From positions 434,001-498,000 of the forward strand of contig CANLMI010000001.1 in assembly GCA_947492375.1 (NCBI GenBank): a stretch of 64,000 nt of DNA, given 5' to 3'. This document shows positions 17,338 through 25,288 of the stretch, piece after piece. The DNA comes from an uncultured Kordiimonas sp. GTDB taxonomy: Bacteria; Pseudomonadota; Alphaproteobacteria; Sphingomonadales; Kordiimonadaceae. How positions within the stretch are numbered: position 1 is the stretch's first letter; the number at the start of each line of letters is the position of its first letter. The translations under genes were made by a program, and so were the position numbers. The notes under the pieces were generated by a model. The model made no database searches. It saw nothing but the letters and a program-made list of their open reading frames with translations, and was not told the DNA's origin.

Positions 17338-17946
17338 ATGATGATTAAATCTGTTTTACCCGTATTGCTTGTTAGCAGTTTCGGTCATATTGCAATTGCT
17401 CAGGAAACTCCTGATGAGCAGGGAAGTCTTGATGCATCTTTAAATACAGCTGAAGAAGCATGCGATACTCTGTATTGCACAGAACGCGCCCGAGCGCAGG
17501 ATGCCGAGGTTAGTAATGCTGCTCGCTTATTTAAAGGAAGTGAGCACGCTTATACATTTTATCAGCCCTTAACACCGGCGGGGACAGCATCTGGTCTGCC
17601 ATGCGAAGGTAAGGGATGTGCGCTCACTACTCCAAATGGATCTGGGGCGTATAAATACCGAGGTCATCATACAATCCTTAATACTGTTTTAGGGGGAACT
17701 GTCGGCGCAATTGCAGGCGAGCAGGCTTTTGGTGATGCTGGCGCTATTGGGTTTGGTATCACAGGTGCCCTATGGGGTAATAAGCAATCATCTGATTACG
17801 CGCTTGCCAAGTTTGAACGCTGGGAAAAGCAAATAAGAGCGCGTGAAGATGTGCTCAACAATTTCCGGGATATGGTGTTTGATCCATCTGCGCCGATACC
17901 TTTCGACGCGCATTTTTTGGGTGGAAGACGTAAAAAGAAAGATTAA
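17338..17946 (+). CDS. Exported glycine-zipper protein of unknown function
   Basis: The 202-residue product has a signal peptide (residues 1 to about 22, ending AIAQET). Four cysteines occur in two local pairs (EACDTLYCTE and GLPCEGKGCAL), which could form disulphides in the periplasm. A glycine-rich hydrophobic stretch, TVLGGTVGAIAGEQAFGDAGAIGFGITGALWG in two halves at about residues 120-151, is a glycine zipper that would insert in a membrane. The C-terminus is basic (GGRRKKKD). GGAGG precedes the double ATG at 17338/17341. It is the first of three glycine-zipper genes in this region. I recognise no family beyond that. Confidence 0.6.
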   Translation: MMIKSVLPVLLVSSFGHIAIAQETPDEQGSLDASLNTAEEACDTLYCTERARAQDAEVSNAARLFKGSEHAYTFYQPLTPAGTASGLPCEGKGCALTTPNGSGAYKYRGHHTILNTVLGGTVGAIAGEQAFGDAGAIGFGITGALWGNKQSSDYALAKFERWEKQIRAREDVLNNFRDMVFDPSAPIPFDAHFLGGRRKKKD

Positions 17947-18158
17947 TCTGATTGAATTGCCAATAAATAGTGTTTGAGAAGGCAAGGTATTACTAAGCTA
18001 TTGTTGTTGAAAATAGCAGTGTTTGTGATGTTCATCATAGTGATCAAGTTGTTCTCGCTTATTTGTGAAGCAATTGTGGGTTCATCCCCTATTCATAAAA
18101 GGTTGTTAATCCTTATATTAGGTGAGTAGGCTAGGTAAAGTGTAGATAGGAGAAAACC

Positions 18159-19094
18159 ATGTTGAGACAAACTTTAATGGCGCTGGTTGTTACCAGCCTT
18201 AGTAGTCTGGTTGTGGTACCTACTGTTAGCGATGCGGTAAATGCTGAGCCGGCCCATAAAGCTATCGCACATCATAAAAAGGGATATAAAGGCGGAAAAC
18301 GCTATTACGGTAAGAAGCACTTTAAACGCGGTTTTCATAAACGGGGTTTCAAGCGTGGTTTTCACAATCGGGGCTTTAAACGTGGTTTCCATAACCGTGG
18401 GTTCAAGCGCGGTTTTCATCATGGAAGAAAATTTGGACGCTTCCATCGTAGTAATATTCATGTAGGTTTTGGCAACGGTTACTATGGTAATCGCTTTGGC
18501 GGCTTCGGGCACTTTGGTGGATTTGGCCACTTTGGTGGTTTCGGTGGCTTGTATGGTGGCCATTTATATGGTGGAAACTTCAATGTTCATGCTGGTAACG
18601 TTTGGCACAATAGGGTGCGGCATTATCATATTGATCGTCAGTATGATTACTATCCACCAAGCACATATCATGCTGCCGGTTCGGCCTCTGGTCGCCAGCT
18701 TGCAGGTACGGTTCTTGGCGGTGTGCTGGGCGGTGTTATCGGCTCGGAAATAGACGGAGGCCGTAATCGTACAGCAGGTATTATCGTTGGTTCCGCAATC
18801 GGTGCAGCACTTGGTAATCAGGTTGCCCGTGATCTTGATAGCAGTGATCGATATTATAACGATAGCTACTATGATGGTTATCAAGGCCAGAATACGGTAC
18901 GTGTGGTTGAGCGCGATGAGGTGAATGGCAGAGGTAATGATGATCAGGTGTTTGATGCTGATGGGCGCTACCGTGCAGAAACCGAAGATTATCAGCCGCC
19001 ACAGGAAATACGCAAATGTATTCGCTATCAGTATCGCGGTGGTGATTACCAGTGCACCAAATGGACGATCGAATATGATTATGGTGATGAATAG
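18159..19094 (+). CDS. Exported His/Arg/Gly-rich repeat protein with glycine-zipper 2TM domain
   Basis: The 311-residue product has a signal peptide (residues 1 to about 29) and then three regions. First comes a very basic repeat of FKRGFHNRG units (residues about 55-88) encoded by 27-base direct repeats. Next is a Gly-Phe-His stretch (GGFGHFGGFGHFGGFGG). Third is a glycine-zipper 2TM domain (GTVLGGVLGGVIGSEIDGG and GIIVGSAIGAALGNQVA), followed by a soluble tail with two Cys near the end (IRKCIRYQYRGGDYQCTKW). The 2TM family includes SlyB-like envelope proteins. The His/Arg repeats may bind metal or acidic polymers, which is inference. A terminator follows. Confidence 0.72.
   Translation: MLRQTLMALVVTSLSSLVVVPTVSDAVNAEPAHKAIAHHKKGYKGGKRYYGKKHFKRGFHKRGFKRGFHNRGFKRGFHNRGFKRGFHHGRKFGRFHRSNIHVGFGNGYYGNRFGGFGHFGGFGHFGGFGGLYGGHLYGGNFNVHAGNVWHNRVRHYHIDRQYDYYPPSTYHAAGSASGRQLAGTVLGGVLGGVIGSEIDGGRNRTAGIIVGSAIGAALGNQVARDLDSSDRYYNDSYYDGYQGQNTVRVVERDEVNGRGNDDQVFDADGRYRAETEDYQPPQEIRKCIRYQYRGGDYQCTKWTIEYDYGDE
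18321..18419 (+). repeat. 27-base direct repeats inside the His/Arg/Gly-rich gene
   Basis: Three full units start at 18321, 18348 and 18375 and a partial one at 18402, each encoding Phe-Lys-Arg-Gly-Phe-His-(Asn/Lys)-Arg-Gly. Synonymous codons differ between units, so the protein repeat has been kept while the DNA has drifted. Confidence 0.85.
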
Positions 19095-19124
19095 TACCGA
19101 TTAAAATTACAGGATAAGTTCTAG

Positions 19125-19156
19125 AAAGGCTGCTGATTTTATTAGCGGCCTTTTTT
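19125..19156 (+). terminator. Rho-independent terminator after the repeat protein gene
   Basis: AAAGGCTGCT, a 9-base loop, AGCGGCC and six T form a hairpin with one G-T pair, 30 bases after the stop. Confidence 0.8.
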
Positions 19157-19175
19157 GGTTAAATAAAATACCTAC

Positions 19176-19400
19176 ATGCATATGATGAATATTTTCGGTG
19201 AAAGACCTGATACTTATGATGAAGGCAAGGCAGAAGAGTTATTTTCTATTATCATATGGTTAGTCAAATTCGGCGCAATGCTATGTATTTATTTTGCTGC
19301 TGCATATGTATTTGATATGGTTAACCCTATTCTAGGATTAATAGAAATCTTGTTTTTTGCTTTATTCTGGCGGTTTTTTATTGCCGATAAGAAATTATAG
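19176..19400 (+). CDS. Small membrane protein, unknown
   Basis: The 74-residue product would have two hydrophobic segments, one around IIIWLVKFGAMLCIYFAAAYVF (in two halves, residues about 25-46) and one around ILGLIEILFFALFWRFFIA (residues about 51-70), with a short charged N-terminus. I do not recognise the family. It follows the terminator of the preceding gene by 20 bases, and the starts ATG 19176, 19182 or 19185 all lack a good ribosome binding site. It is plausible as a gene because of its length, membrane pattern and uninterrupted frame. It is followed by 236 bases (19401-19636) in which I see no gene or signal. Confidence 0.45.
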   Translation: MHMMNIFGERPDTYDEGKAEELFSIIIWLVKFGAMLCIYFAAAYVFDMVNPILGLIEILFFALFWRFFIADKKL

Positions 19401-19636
19401 ATGCGTGTGATCAGCGTTAAAAAACATAAAACCAAGCATGCTCTATTTATAATAAATGAGATGACCCAAGAGTCAGTGGGAAAATGACAGTTTGAAAAGT
19501 TTCCTGAAAGTAATGAAGCCTGGCTACAGAATACATCTGAGCAATCTACGAATGCGCTGAGCCTTCAAATGTACCTTGGAAATACTTTGCTTAAATTCTA
19601 CTAGCAGTACGCATATATGGCTGAGGCTAACCTTGG

Positions 19637-20209
19637 TTAATTCTGCCTGCCTTGGTGTGGTTGGTATACAGTATTACCCTGACCCTGTGTGTGATTACCA
19701 TGTGGGGCACTGTTCTGAGTGCTGGTATTGCTTCGCTGGATCGCTCGGGTATCTAAAATAACACGAGTTCTGTCGCGGCCAAAAATGAGCTGTACAGGTG
19801 CACCTTCAGGCAAGGGTTGTTTGTCTGCTTGTACAATTGTTATTAACGAGCCACTTTGGGTGCGAATAATATATTCAAATCCACTTTGGCGGTTAGCGTT
19901 TTTTTCTACGCTGTTGCCGATTAATCCACCAACAAGCGCGCCGCCGATAGCGCCGATCACGCCAGTTGAGCCACTGCCAATAGTAGAGCCTGCGGCACCG
20001 CCAATACCTGCGCCTGCGACTGTGCCGACACCGCTCTCATCGCCTCTGATCTCAACCCAGCGATAGCTGTCGATAACGCCTAATTCAACTTGCCGGGCAT
20101 GCCCCACTGCATGCGGTGCATAACGGCCTGAGGATAAGTCCTGAGTACATGCAGTTACCATAATGGCAAGAGGTAATAGCGCGGCATATTTTGAGACTTT
20201 GAACGACAT
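19637..20209 (-). CDS. Outer membrane lipoprotein, SlyB-like glycine-zipper 2TM
   Basis: The 190-residue precursor has a lipoprotein signal with the lipobox MVTAC (Cys near residue 21), then the SlyB pattern GVIDSYRWVEIRGD, a double glycine zipper (GVGTVAGAGIGGAAGSTIG and GAIGGALVGGLIGNSVEK), and the strand-rich end FEYIIRTQSGSLITIVQ, GAPVQLIFGRDRTRVI. In enteric bacteria SlyB stabilises outer membrane proteins under stress. The last 35 residues are Gln/Asn/His-rich and not part of the family. ATG 20209 is the start, with AGGA ahead; GTG 20212 directly before it is less likely. It is convergent to the small membrane protein. Confidence 0.85.
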   Translation of the reverse strand: MSFKVSKYAALLPLAIMVTACTQDLSSGRYAPHAVGHARQVELGVIDSYRWVEIRGDESGVGTVAGAGIGGAAGSTIGSGSTGVIGAIGGALVGGLIGNSVEKNANRQSGFEYIIRTQSGSLITIVQADKQPLPEGAPVQLIFGRDRTRVILDTRAIQRSNTSTQNSAPHGNHTQGQGNTVYQPHQGRQN

Positions 20210-20588
20210 CACACATTCCTATTCTTATGTTAGTGGCCCTTGATATAGCCAGTGCGTTAACACTGGTGGTCAAGAAGGCGGTTTTATTTTTTAGCGCCGT
20301 GAAAAACTATTTGTGTTCATCCTTGCGCGGTAAACAAACCATTCCCCAATATATTTATGTTAAATATATATAATATATAGAAACAAGGCACTTTGATGGC
20401 AGGGTTTCCGTACGTGCCATAAAGGTGGGAATCTGTATTTTCTTGAATGTAATGTTTGTGAAACGGAATTCGAGTTATTACCAAAAATATTGCCCGGATT
20501 ATGATATAAAACAGGCTTTATATCAGTGTATAAAGGGTGCTTGTTTAAAAGCCGCAATTGGTATGTGTAAAATAAGATGGATGCCTAA
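20210..20588. other. 379-base intergenic region between the SlyB-like and SDR genes
   Basis: The stretch holds the promoters of two divergent genes and a very AT-rich tract at 20350-20380. A frame from about 20394 to 20508 spells a short zinc-ribbon-like text (TCHKGGNLYFLECNVCETEF) with no start codon; it may be a gene remnant or chance. I see no tRNA, terminator or convincing operator. Confidence 0.5.
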
Positions 20589-21344
20589 ATGAATTTGAAT
20601 AATCAAACTGTTATAGTAACTGGTGCCTCAAGAGGAATTGGTGCTGCCACAACGAAGCTATTATTATCATCAGGTGCGCGTGTTGTTGGCTCTTATAATC
20701 GTAATAAGGGGGCACTATCAGACCTTATTGATACGGTCGGCAAAGATCGTTTGATGGCGGTTAAATGCGATTTATCCAAAGTTGATGCTGTAACTGATTT
20801 ATGGGAGCAAGCGTTATCTTTTACGGATAACATCACAGGTATTGTCAATAATGCAGGCATTATGCCCGAAACACCTATTCAGGTCAGCAAAGATACATGG
20901 CATGCAGATTGGCAAAATGTTTTACAAGTGAATGTGCAAGCGGTTGCTGATCTCAGCCGTTTGGCAATTTTGCATTTTCAGAAAACAAAAACTACAGGCC
21001 GGATTGTCAATGTAGCGAGCAGGGCGGCGTTTCGGGGTGATGGGCCAGACTTTATGCATTATGCGGCTAGCAAATCTGCTGTTGTTGGTATGACACGTAC
21101 AATTGCACGTGCTTATGCGCGTGAAGGGATTTATGCCTTTATCATCGCGCCTGGTTGGGTTAAAACCGATATGGCATCAATCGCGTATGAAAAAGGTAAC
21201 GAATGGATGTTGGATGAAGTGCCAATGGGCCGTGCTGCCGAACCCGGGGAAATCGCGAACATGATGGTTTTCTTGCTTTCAGGGATGTCTGATAGTTCTA
21301 CAGGCGCTACGTTTGATATTAACGGTGCCAGCTACGTTCGCTAA
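20589..21344 (+). CDS. Short-chain dehydrogenase/reductase (FabG-like)
   Basis: The 251-residue protein is a classical SDR. The cofactor motif is VTGASRGIGAATTKLL (residues about 10-25), the NNAG motif is IVNNAGIMPE, the catalytic Ser is in IVNVASRAAFRG, and Tyr-x-x-x-Lys is HYAASKSAVVGM. The PGWVKTDM text after it is typical. It is NAD(P)-dependent and probably acts on a small hydroxy or keto compound; the substrate is unknown. ATG 20589 begins the Rossmann strand directly. A bidirectional terminator separates it from the convergent metalloprotease gene. Confidence 0.9.
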   Translation: MNLNNQTVIVTGASRGIGAATTKLLLSSGARVVGSYNRNKGALSDLIDTVGKDRLMAVKCDLSKVDAVTDLWEQALSFTDNITGIVNNAGIMPETPIQVSKDTWHADWQNVLQVNVQAVADLSRLAILHFQKTKTTGRIVNVASRAAFRGDGPDFMHYAASKSAVVGMTRTIARAYAREGIYAFIIAPGWVKTDMASIAYEKGNEWMLDEVPMGRAAEPGEIANMMVFLLSGMSDSSTGATFDINGASYVR

Positions 21345-21385
21345 TAGTCATTAAGCGCGGATAAAACGTTTGATGAGGGAATAGA

Positions 21386-21411
21386 AAAAGGCAGCCGTTT
21401 GGCTGCCTTTT
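21386..21411. terminator. Bidirectional terminator between SDR and metalloprotease genes
   Basis: AAAAGGCAGCC, loop GTTT, GGCTGCCTTTT form a perfect 11-base stem with A- and T-tracts on the two sides, so it can stop transcription from both convergent genes. Confidence 0.88.
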
Positions 21412-21428
21412 GTTTTTAATACAATGAT

Positions 21429-24092
21429 TTATGCTTCGTTTGTATCAAGTGCCTTATCAATCAGGAAGGTGATATGCTCGCGGTGGGCACGCGTTGCAGC
21501 ATCGCCTCTCCATCGGGCCATATCACGTTTGACCTGTTGCAGGTTCGAAAGGGCATTTGACTGTGCGATATGATCAAAGGTTTTGGTATCCAACATACTA
21601 ATCAGGCGCTTTACATACATGATTTGAAGCTCTTGACGGACAGTGTTCACTGCTGTGCGGCTATCATCTTCAAAAATTGCATCGGTTAAGTCTACCATCA
21701 TTTCTGTCAGGGAATAGGAATTCCCGTAAAGGCTGCTGTCTGTGATACGCAGCAGTGTGTTGGGATGAAGAACATGATCAAGAATTTCCCGTTGAATACC
21801 GTTTATACGGGCATGAACTTTCGGGTCTTCTGTACCAGCACCATGGAAAAAGCCTCTGCGCTGGATTGCAATATGACGAAGCAACTCAGCGTCTGCTGCA
21901 AAGGCATCAGGGCTGAAGACATGATCACGTAGAACTTTCATGGCCTGCTTTTGCTTGTCCTCTTCGACAGGGCGATATGGTTCGGTAGCGCCGCTTTGAC
22001 CTGCCAAAGCGCGGTCAACATAGACACCGCCAATATAGCGTGATGTTACGCGGGCCTGCCATGCCATATCACCGGTAAGAATGAGATAAGCGTTTCTAAG
22101 TTCCTGATAACTATCACCAGATTTGGTGAATTTATCCTTCAGGCCTTTCATTGCCTTGGCATCGAGTTTTAAGCGATCTTCTGCATATTGAACAGCATCA
22201 TCAGAAAAGTCGAAGATATTGACACGGGGATCAATGCCACGCCCGGGCGCACGCATGTCATCCGCGTCATTACCAAATGCTAGCCCTTTTTCCGCAGAAC
22301 GTGCCAGATGCGCATTGCGTTTTGCCGGGTCATCCATTTCAGGGTCATAGCCGAATTCAATAGCCCAGATATCGTAATCGCCGGGACGTACTGTATAATA
22401 GTGGCCTTGATCTTTACCGTTCACTGAATAGTTGATCGATGGATAATCCATTACAGACCCAACAAGGCCGTTGGCTTGTTTGGATTTATCATGAGCTTCA
22501 TTGTAGGCACGGGCCTGTGTTGCCTTCATGTTATGATTGAGGCCAAGTGTATGGCCAACTTCGTGAAGCATGAGATAATAGATAGATTCTTCTACCATTT
22601 CCTCGGCATTAACACCGCTGCCAGCCAGAACCCTGTTCAAGGTTTTACCAACCAGGTTGTTAAGTTGTAAGTGATTGGCAAGGCCGCAATTATGCTCATG
22701 TGCCTTAAGATTTTGAATATAAGGCAAATCATCGGCATGTGTGTGGCCAGTTTCCAGTGCCGCTGATTCAAACACTGCACCAGCGTTCATCCGGTTGGTA
22801 AGGAATGAATATTCTAACATAATATCTGCGCCGAGGATTTGCCCGGTGCGGGGGTTTACAAAACTTGGGCCATATCCACCAAATGGAGGTTGAGGGCTTG
22901 AGGTCCAACGAAGGACATTATAGCGAATATCATCCGCGTCCCATTCTGCGTCATCAGGTTGAACTTTTACCTGAACAGCATTTTTAAACCCAGCTTCTTC
23001 GAACGCGATATTCCATGATTCAACGGCTTTTTTGATGGTTGGGCGAATATTTTCAGGTGTTGTATTTTCGATCCACCATACAATTGGTTCAACAGGCTCT
23101 GAAATAGCGGCTGTTGGGTCTTTCTTTTCCAAGTGCCAACGATGGATCACGTCACGCCAAGGTGTTGCGTCGTGGCTTGTAAGGTCTGTTACATATGTGA
23201 GGAAGTAACCCACGCGTGCATCATCAAATCTTGGCTTATAGTTGTTTTCTGGCATAGCAATAAGCGTATGCTGCATTTTAACCGTTACGTTACGAGCATC
23301 AGTGATTTCAGCGCCGCGGCCATAATTTTGCGGTGATGGGTTCGTATAAGTGTAGTTAACTGTAACAGCGGTATTTTCCGGATAGTTTTTAACCGTATCA
23401 ATACGGGTTTTCGATTTATCCAGCTTACCGAGGCGGAACCCTTCCCATGGTTTACGACGCGGATTAGGTGTAGGTTTGACCTGATCAAATGCTTCGGTTT
23501 TGAAGAGGCTGTCTGCTTTGATGAGGAAACGCTCGCCGTCTTCTGATTTTGCTACGATTTTTGCAACTGCTAAAGTTGCTTTACTTGTATTGGCATCGCT
23601 AGCACGAGATAATGGATTATTCGGATCAAAATAGAATGACGGATTTTGTTCAACGAACTCGATTTTGTCAAAATGCTTTCTGATTTTGAAAACTTTTTCC
23701 TGACGGTATTGGCCCCTAAAATGACCTGCTTCGACAACGCCGTCTGCGATATGGGAAAAGTAGATGAAATCTTTGTCAAGCTGGTCCGCATTGACTTCCA
23801 TGCTGATAGCGCCAGTTTTGGGGCTACGGTACATTTTAAAGAGGCCGTCAATTTCATCCATATCCTTGACAGCATCAGCAATGGTTTTTTTCTTTTTTTT
23901 CTTGTCTTTTTTCTCGTCGGTTTCGTCTTCTTTATCGGTTTTTTCTACTTCTGCTTTTTGTTCAGTAGCAGGTTTTTTTGATGTATCTTCTTGATAGGCT
24001 GTAATACTTGATGAATTGATCAGTAATGCACATGCCGCAGCGCCAGCCAGCATAGCTTTGATGTTGGTCTCTTTTAGTGTCACGATACTCAC
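21429..24092 (-). CDS. Large exported zinc-dependent metalloprotease (DUF5117/DUF4953 type)
   Basis: The 887-residue protein has a signal peptide (to about residue 33) and a Lys/Glu/Asp-rich low-complexity linker ending in a run of Lys (residues about 38-68). The body matches the DUF5118-DUF5117-DUF4953 zinc protease architecture. The catalytic motif is HEVGHTLGLNHN (H-E-x-x-H-x-x-G-x-x-H) at about residue 510, and upstream are NTTPENIRPTIKKAVESWNIAFEEAGFKN in two parts and DIRYNVLRW. These enzymes are secreted or periplasmic metzincin-like proteases, more common in Bacteroidota and sphingomonad-type Proteobacteria. The linker may be an antigenic or regulatory spacer. Two small exported genes lie upstream on the same strand. 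Confidence 0.9.
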   Translation of the reverse strand: MSIVTLKETNIKAMLAGAAACALLINSSSITAYQEDTSKKPATEQKAEVEKTDKEDETDEKKDKKKKKKTIADAVKDMDEIDGLFKMYRSPKTGAISMEVNADQLDKDFIYFSHIADGVVEAGHFRGQYRQEKVFKIRKHFDKIEFVEQNPSFYFDPNNPLSRASDANTSKATLAVAKIVAKSEDGERFLIKADSLFKTEAFDQVKPTPNPRRKPWEGFRLGKLDKSKTRIDTVKNYPENTAVTVNYTYTNPSPQNYGRGAEITDARNVTVKMQHTLIAMPENNYKPRFDDARVGYFLTYVTDLTSHDATPWRDVIHRWHLEKKDPTAAISEPVEPIVWWIENTTPENIRPTIKKAVESWNIAFEEAGFKNAVQVKVQPDDAEWDADDIRYNVLRWTSSPQPPFGGYGPSFVNPRTGQILGADIMLEYSFLTNRMNAGAVFESAALETGHTHADDLPYIQNLKAHEHNCGLANHLQLNNLVGKTLNRVLAGSGVNAEEMVEESIYYLMLHEVGHTLGLNHNMKATQARAYNEAHDKSKQANGLVGSVMDYPSINYSVNGKDQGHYYTVRPGDYDIWAIEFGYDPEMDDPAKRNAHLARSAEKGLAFGNDADDMRAPGRGIDPRVNIFDFSDDAVQYAEDRLKLDAKAMKGLKDKFTKSGDSYQELRNAYLILTGDMAWQARVTSRYIGGVYVDRALAGQSGATEPYRPVEEDKQKQAMKVLRDHVFSPDAFAADAELLRHIAIQRRGFFHGAGTEDPKVHARINGIQREILDHVLHPNTLLRITDSSLYGNSYSLTEMMVDLTDAIFEDDSRTAVNTVRQELQIMYVKRLISMLDTKTFDHIAQSNALSNLQQVKRDMARWRGDAATRAHREHITFLIDKALDTNEA

Positions 24093-24318
24093 TCCTTAGT
24101 GCCTTTTCACCTAGACTGGCCAGCTTTGCCCAAACTGGTTTGATGGCTTTTGGCTTTTTTGTATTATCAATTGGCGGTTTTACGCCTGCCAATTAAGGAA
24201 TTGAGTTTCAAATCTCGCTGTCGCTAAGTCAATGTCTTTTTATGATTTTTTATGCGTTTTACCGCGTATTACTACCGCTTTGTCGCATTGGCTGGTATCA
24301 TTTGGGATTTGATGTCTG

Positions 24319-24666
24319 TTAGGGAAGCTGGCGCATATAATCGAGAAACTGTTTTGTGAAATCATCACAGCCAGTTTCTGGCGCACGTACACTTGTAGCT
24401 GTCAGGAAGTTTTTAAATTCGAGGCGGGCTAACACTTTCTCATAATCATCGCGGGCCAGTAACGCCAATCTTGCATAGGCGTTTGATATATATTGCTCAA
24501 CGAAATCACTGCGGATTTTGCAATATTTTGCTGATCCTGCCGTTGTTGCCATTTGCCTTGCAACAACGAGAGGGTCGTTTTCATTTTGTTGGGCGGCAGA
24601 ATAAGTGGTTCCAAACAGTATCAACAACAGAACCAGAGTAGCTATTCGCATGATAAAATTGCCCAT
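24319..24666 (-). CDS. Small exported protein, unknown
   Basis: The product is 115 residues from ATG 24666, or 110 from ATG 24651, which starts the hydrophobic signal segment RIATLVLLLILFGTTYSAAQQ more tightly. The mature part is helical with two Cys (KYCKIRSDF and TGCDDFTKQF), which may form a disulphide. I do not recognise the family. It lies between the metalloprotease gene (226 bases downstream) and the DUF6702-like gene (72 bases upstream), on the same strand. Confidence 0.6.
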   Translation of the reverse strand: MGNFIMRIATLVLLLILFGTTYSAAQQNENDPLVVARQMATTAGSAKYCKIRSDFVEQYISNAYARLALLARDDYEKVLARLEFKNFLTATSVRAPETGCDDFTKQFLDYMRQLP

Positions 24667-24738
24667 TAATTATTATAAAAATTGGAAAATGAAAATAGAG
24701 GATAATAGGTGTTTATGGTCTATTCAAGGCTGATAAAG

Positions 24739-25254
24739 TTAAAATGTTAGTTTGATCGGCCCATCACCCGGTGTTGCCTCTCCTGCTTGGCGGTGTCCAT
24801 TGACGACAGCCATCATTGAATTAATCTGCCCAGGTTGAATGTTAAAGAATAATTTATTGAGAAAATGCAAATGCTTTGGGGCCGTGGCCCAATCGCTTTC
24901 CATATATAGGAAAACCGTTTGCCCTTGTAATTCCAAGCCTAAGAATGTCGGGGAAACTTTTTGACTGTCGAGTGTAAGGGAAATATTTTCTAAAATCGCG
25001 GGGCCCGCTGCGGCCTCTAATGCCGCTATATCGCCTTCTATAAGAAATGATAATCTTTCGCCAGCTTGCTCTGATAGATAGGCTTCCAGTTCGTGCGCGT
25101 GCATTTGTATAATAAGTTCGATTGACTTGTCTTCTGCATTCCAGTCAATTCGCGTGAAGCTGGTAAAAGAACTGTGGGCCCCTAAAGAATTAGAAGCAAT
25201 GAGCGCCATTATGAAAATAGCAAAAATAAGGCTGAAGTTTTTGAATAGATACAT
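24739..25254 (-). CDS. DUF6702-like exported protein
   Basis: The 171-residue product has a signal peptide (ending NSLGAHSSF) and then the DUF6702 pattern: SFTRIDWNAEDKSIELIIQMHAHELEAYLSE in two parts, a middle domain of about 50 residues, and LGLELQGQTVFLYMESDW. Members are small periplasmic or membrane-associated proteins of unknown function, often near metalloproteases of the DUF4953 kind. That context is repeated here with the zinc metalloprotease two genes downstream. ATG 25254 is preferred over TTG 25266, because it starts the signal peptide. Confidence 0.65.
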   Translation of the reverse strand: MYLFKNFSLIFAIFIMALIASNSLGAHSSFTSFTRIDWNAEDKSIELIIQMHAHELEAYLSEQAGERLSFLIEGDIAALEAAAGPAILENISLTLDSQKVSPTFLGLELQGQTVFLYMESDWATAPKHLHFLNKLFFNIQPGQINSMMAVVNGHRQAGEATPGDGPIKLTF

Positions 25255-25288
25255 AGCTAACCGCAATTAAATCTTGTGCATAAAGCCT

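Noticed and set aside
20360-20557. 65-residue - strand frame in the gap before the SDR gene
   Set aside because: No ribosome binding site, no family, biased composition from AT-rich DNA.
23646-23981. Long + strand frame with runs of Phe opposite the metalloprotease gene
   Set aside because: It is the complement of the Lys-rich linker (AAA/AAG codons become Phe). It has no ribosome binding site and no family.
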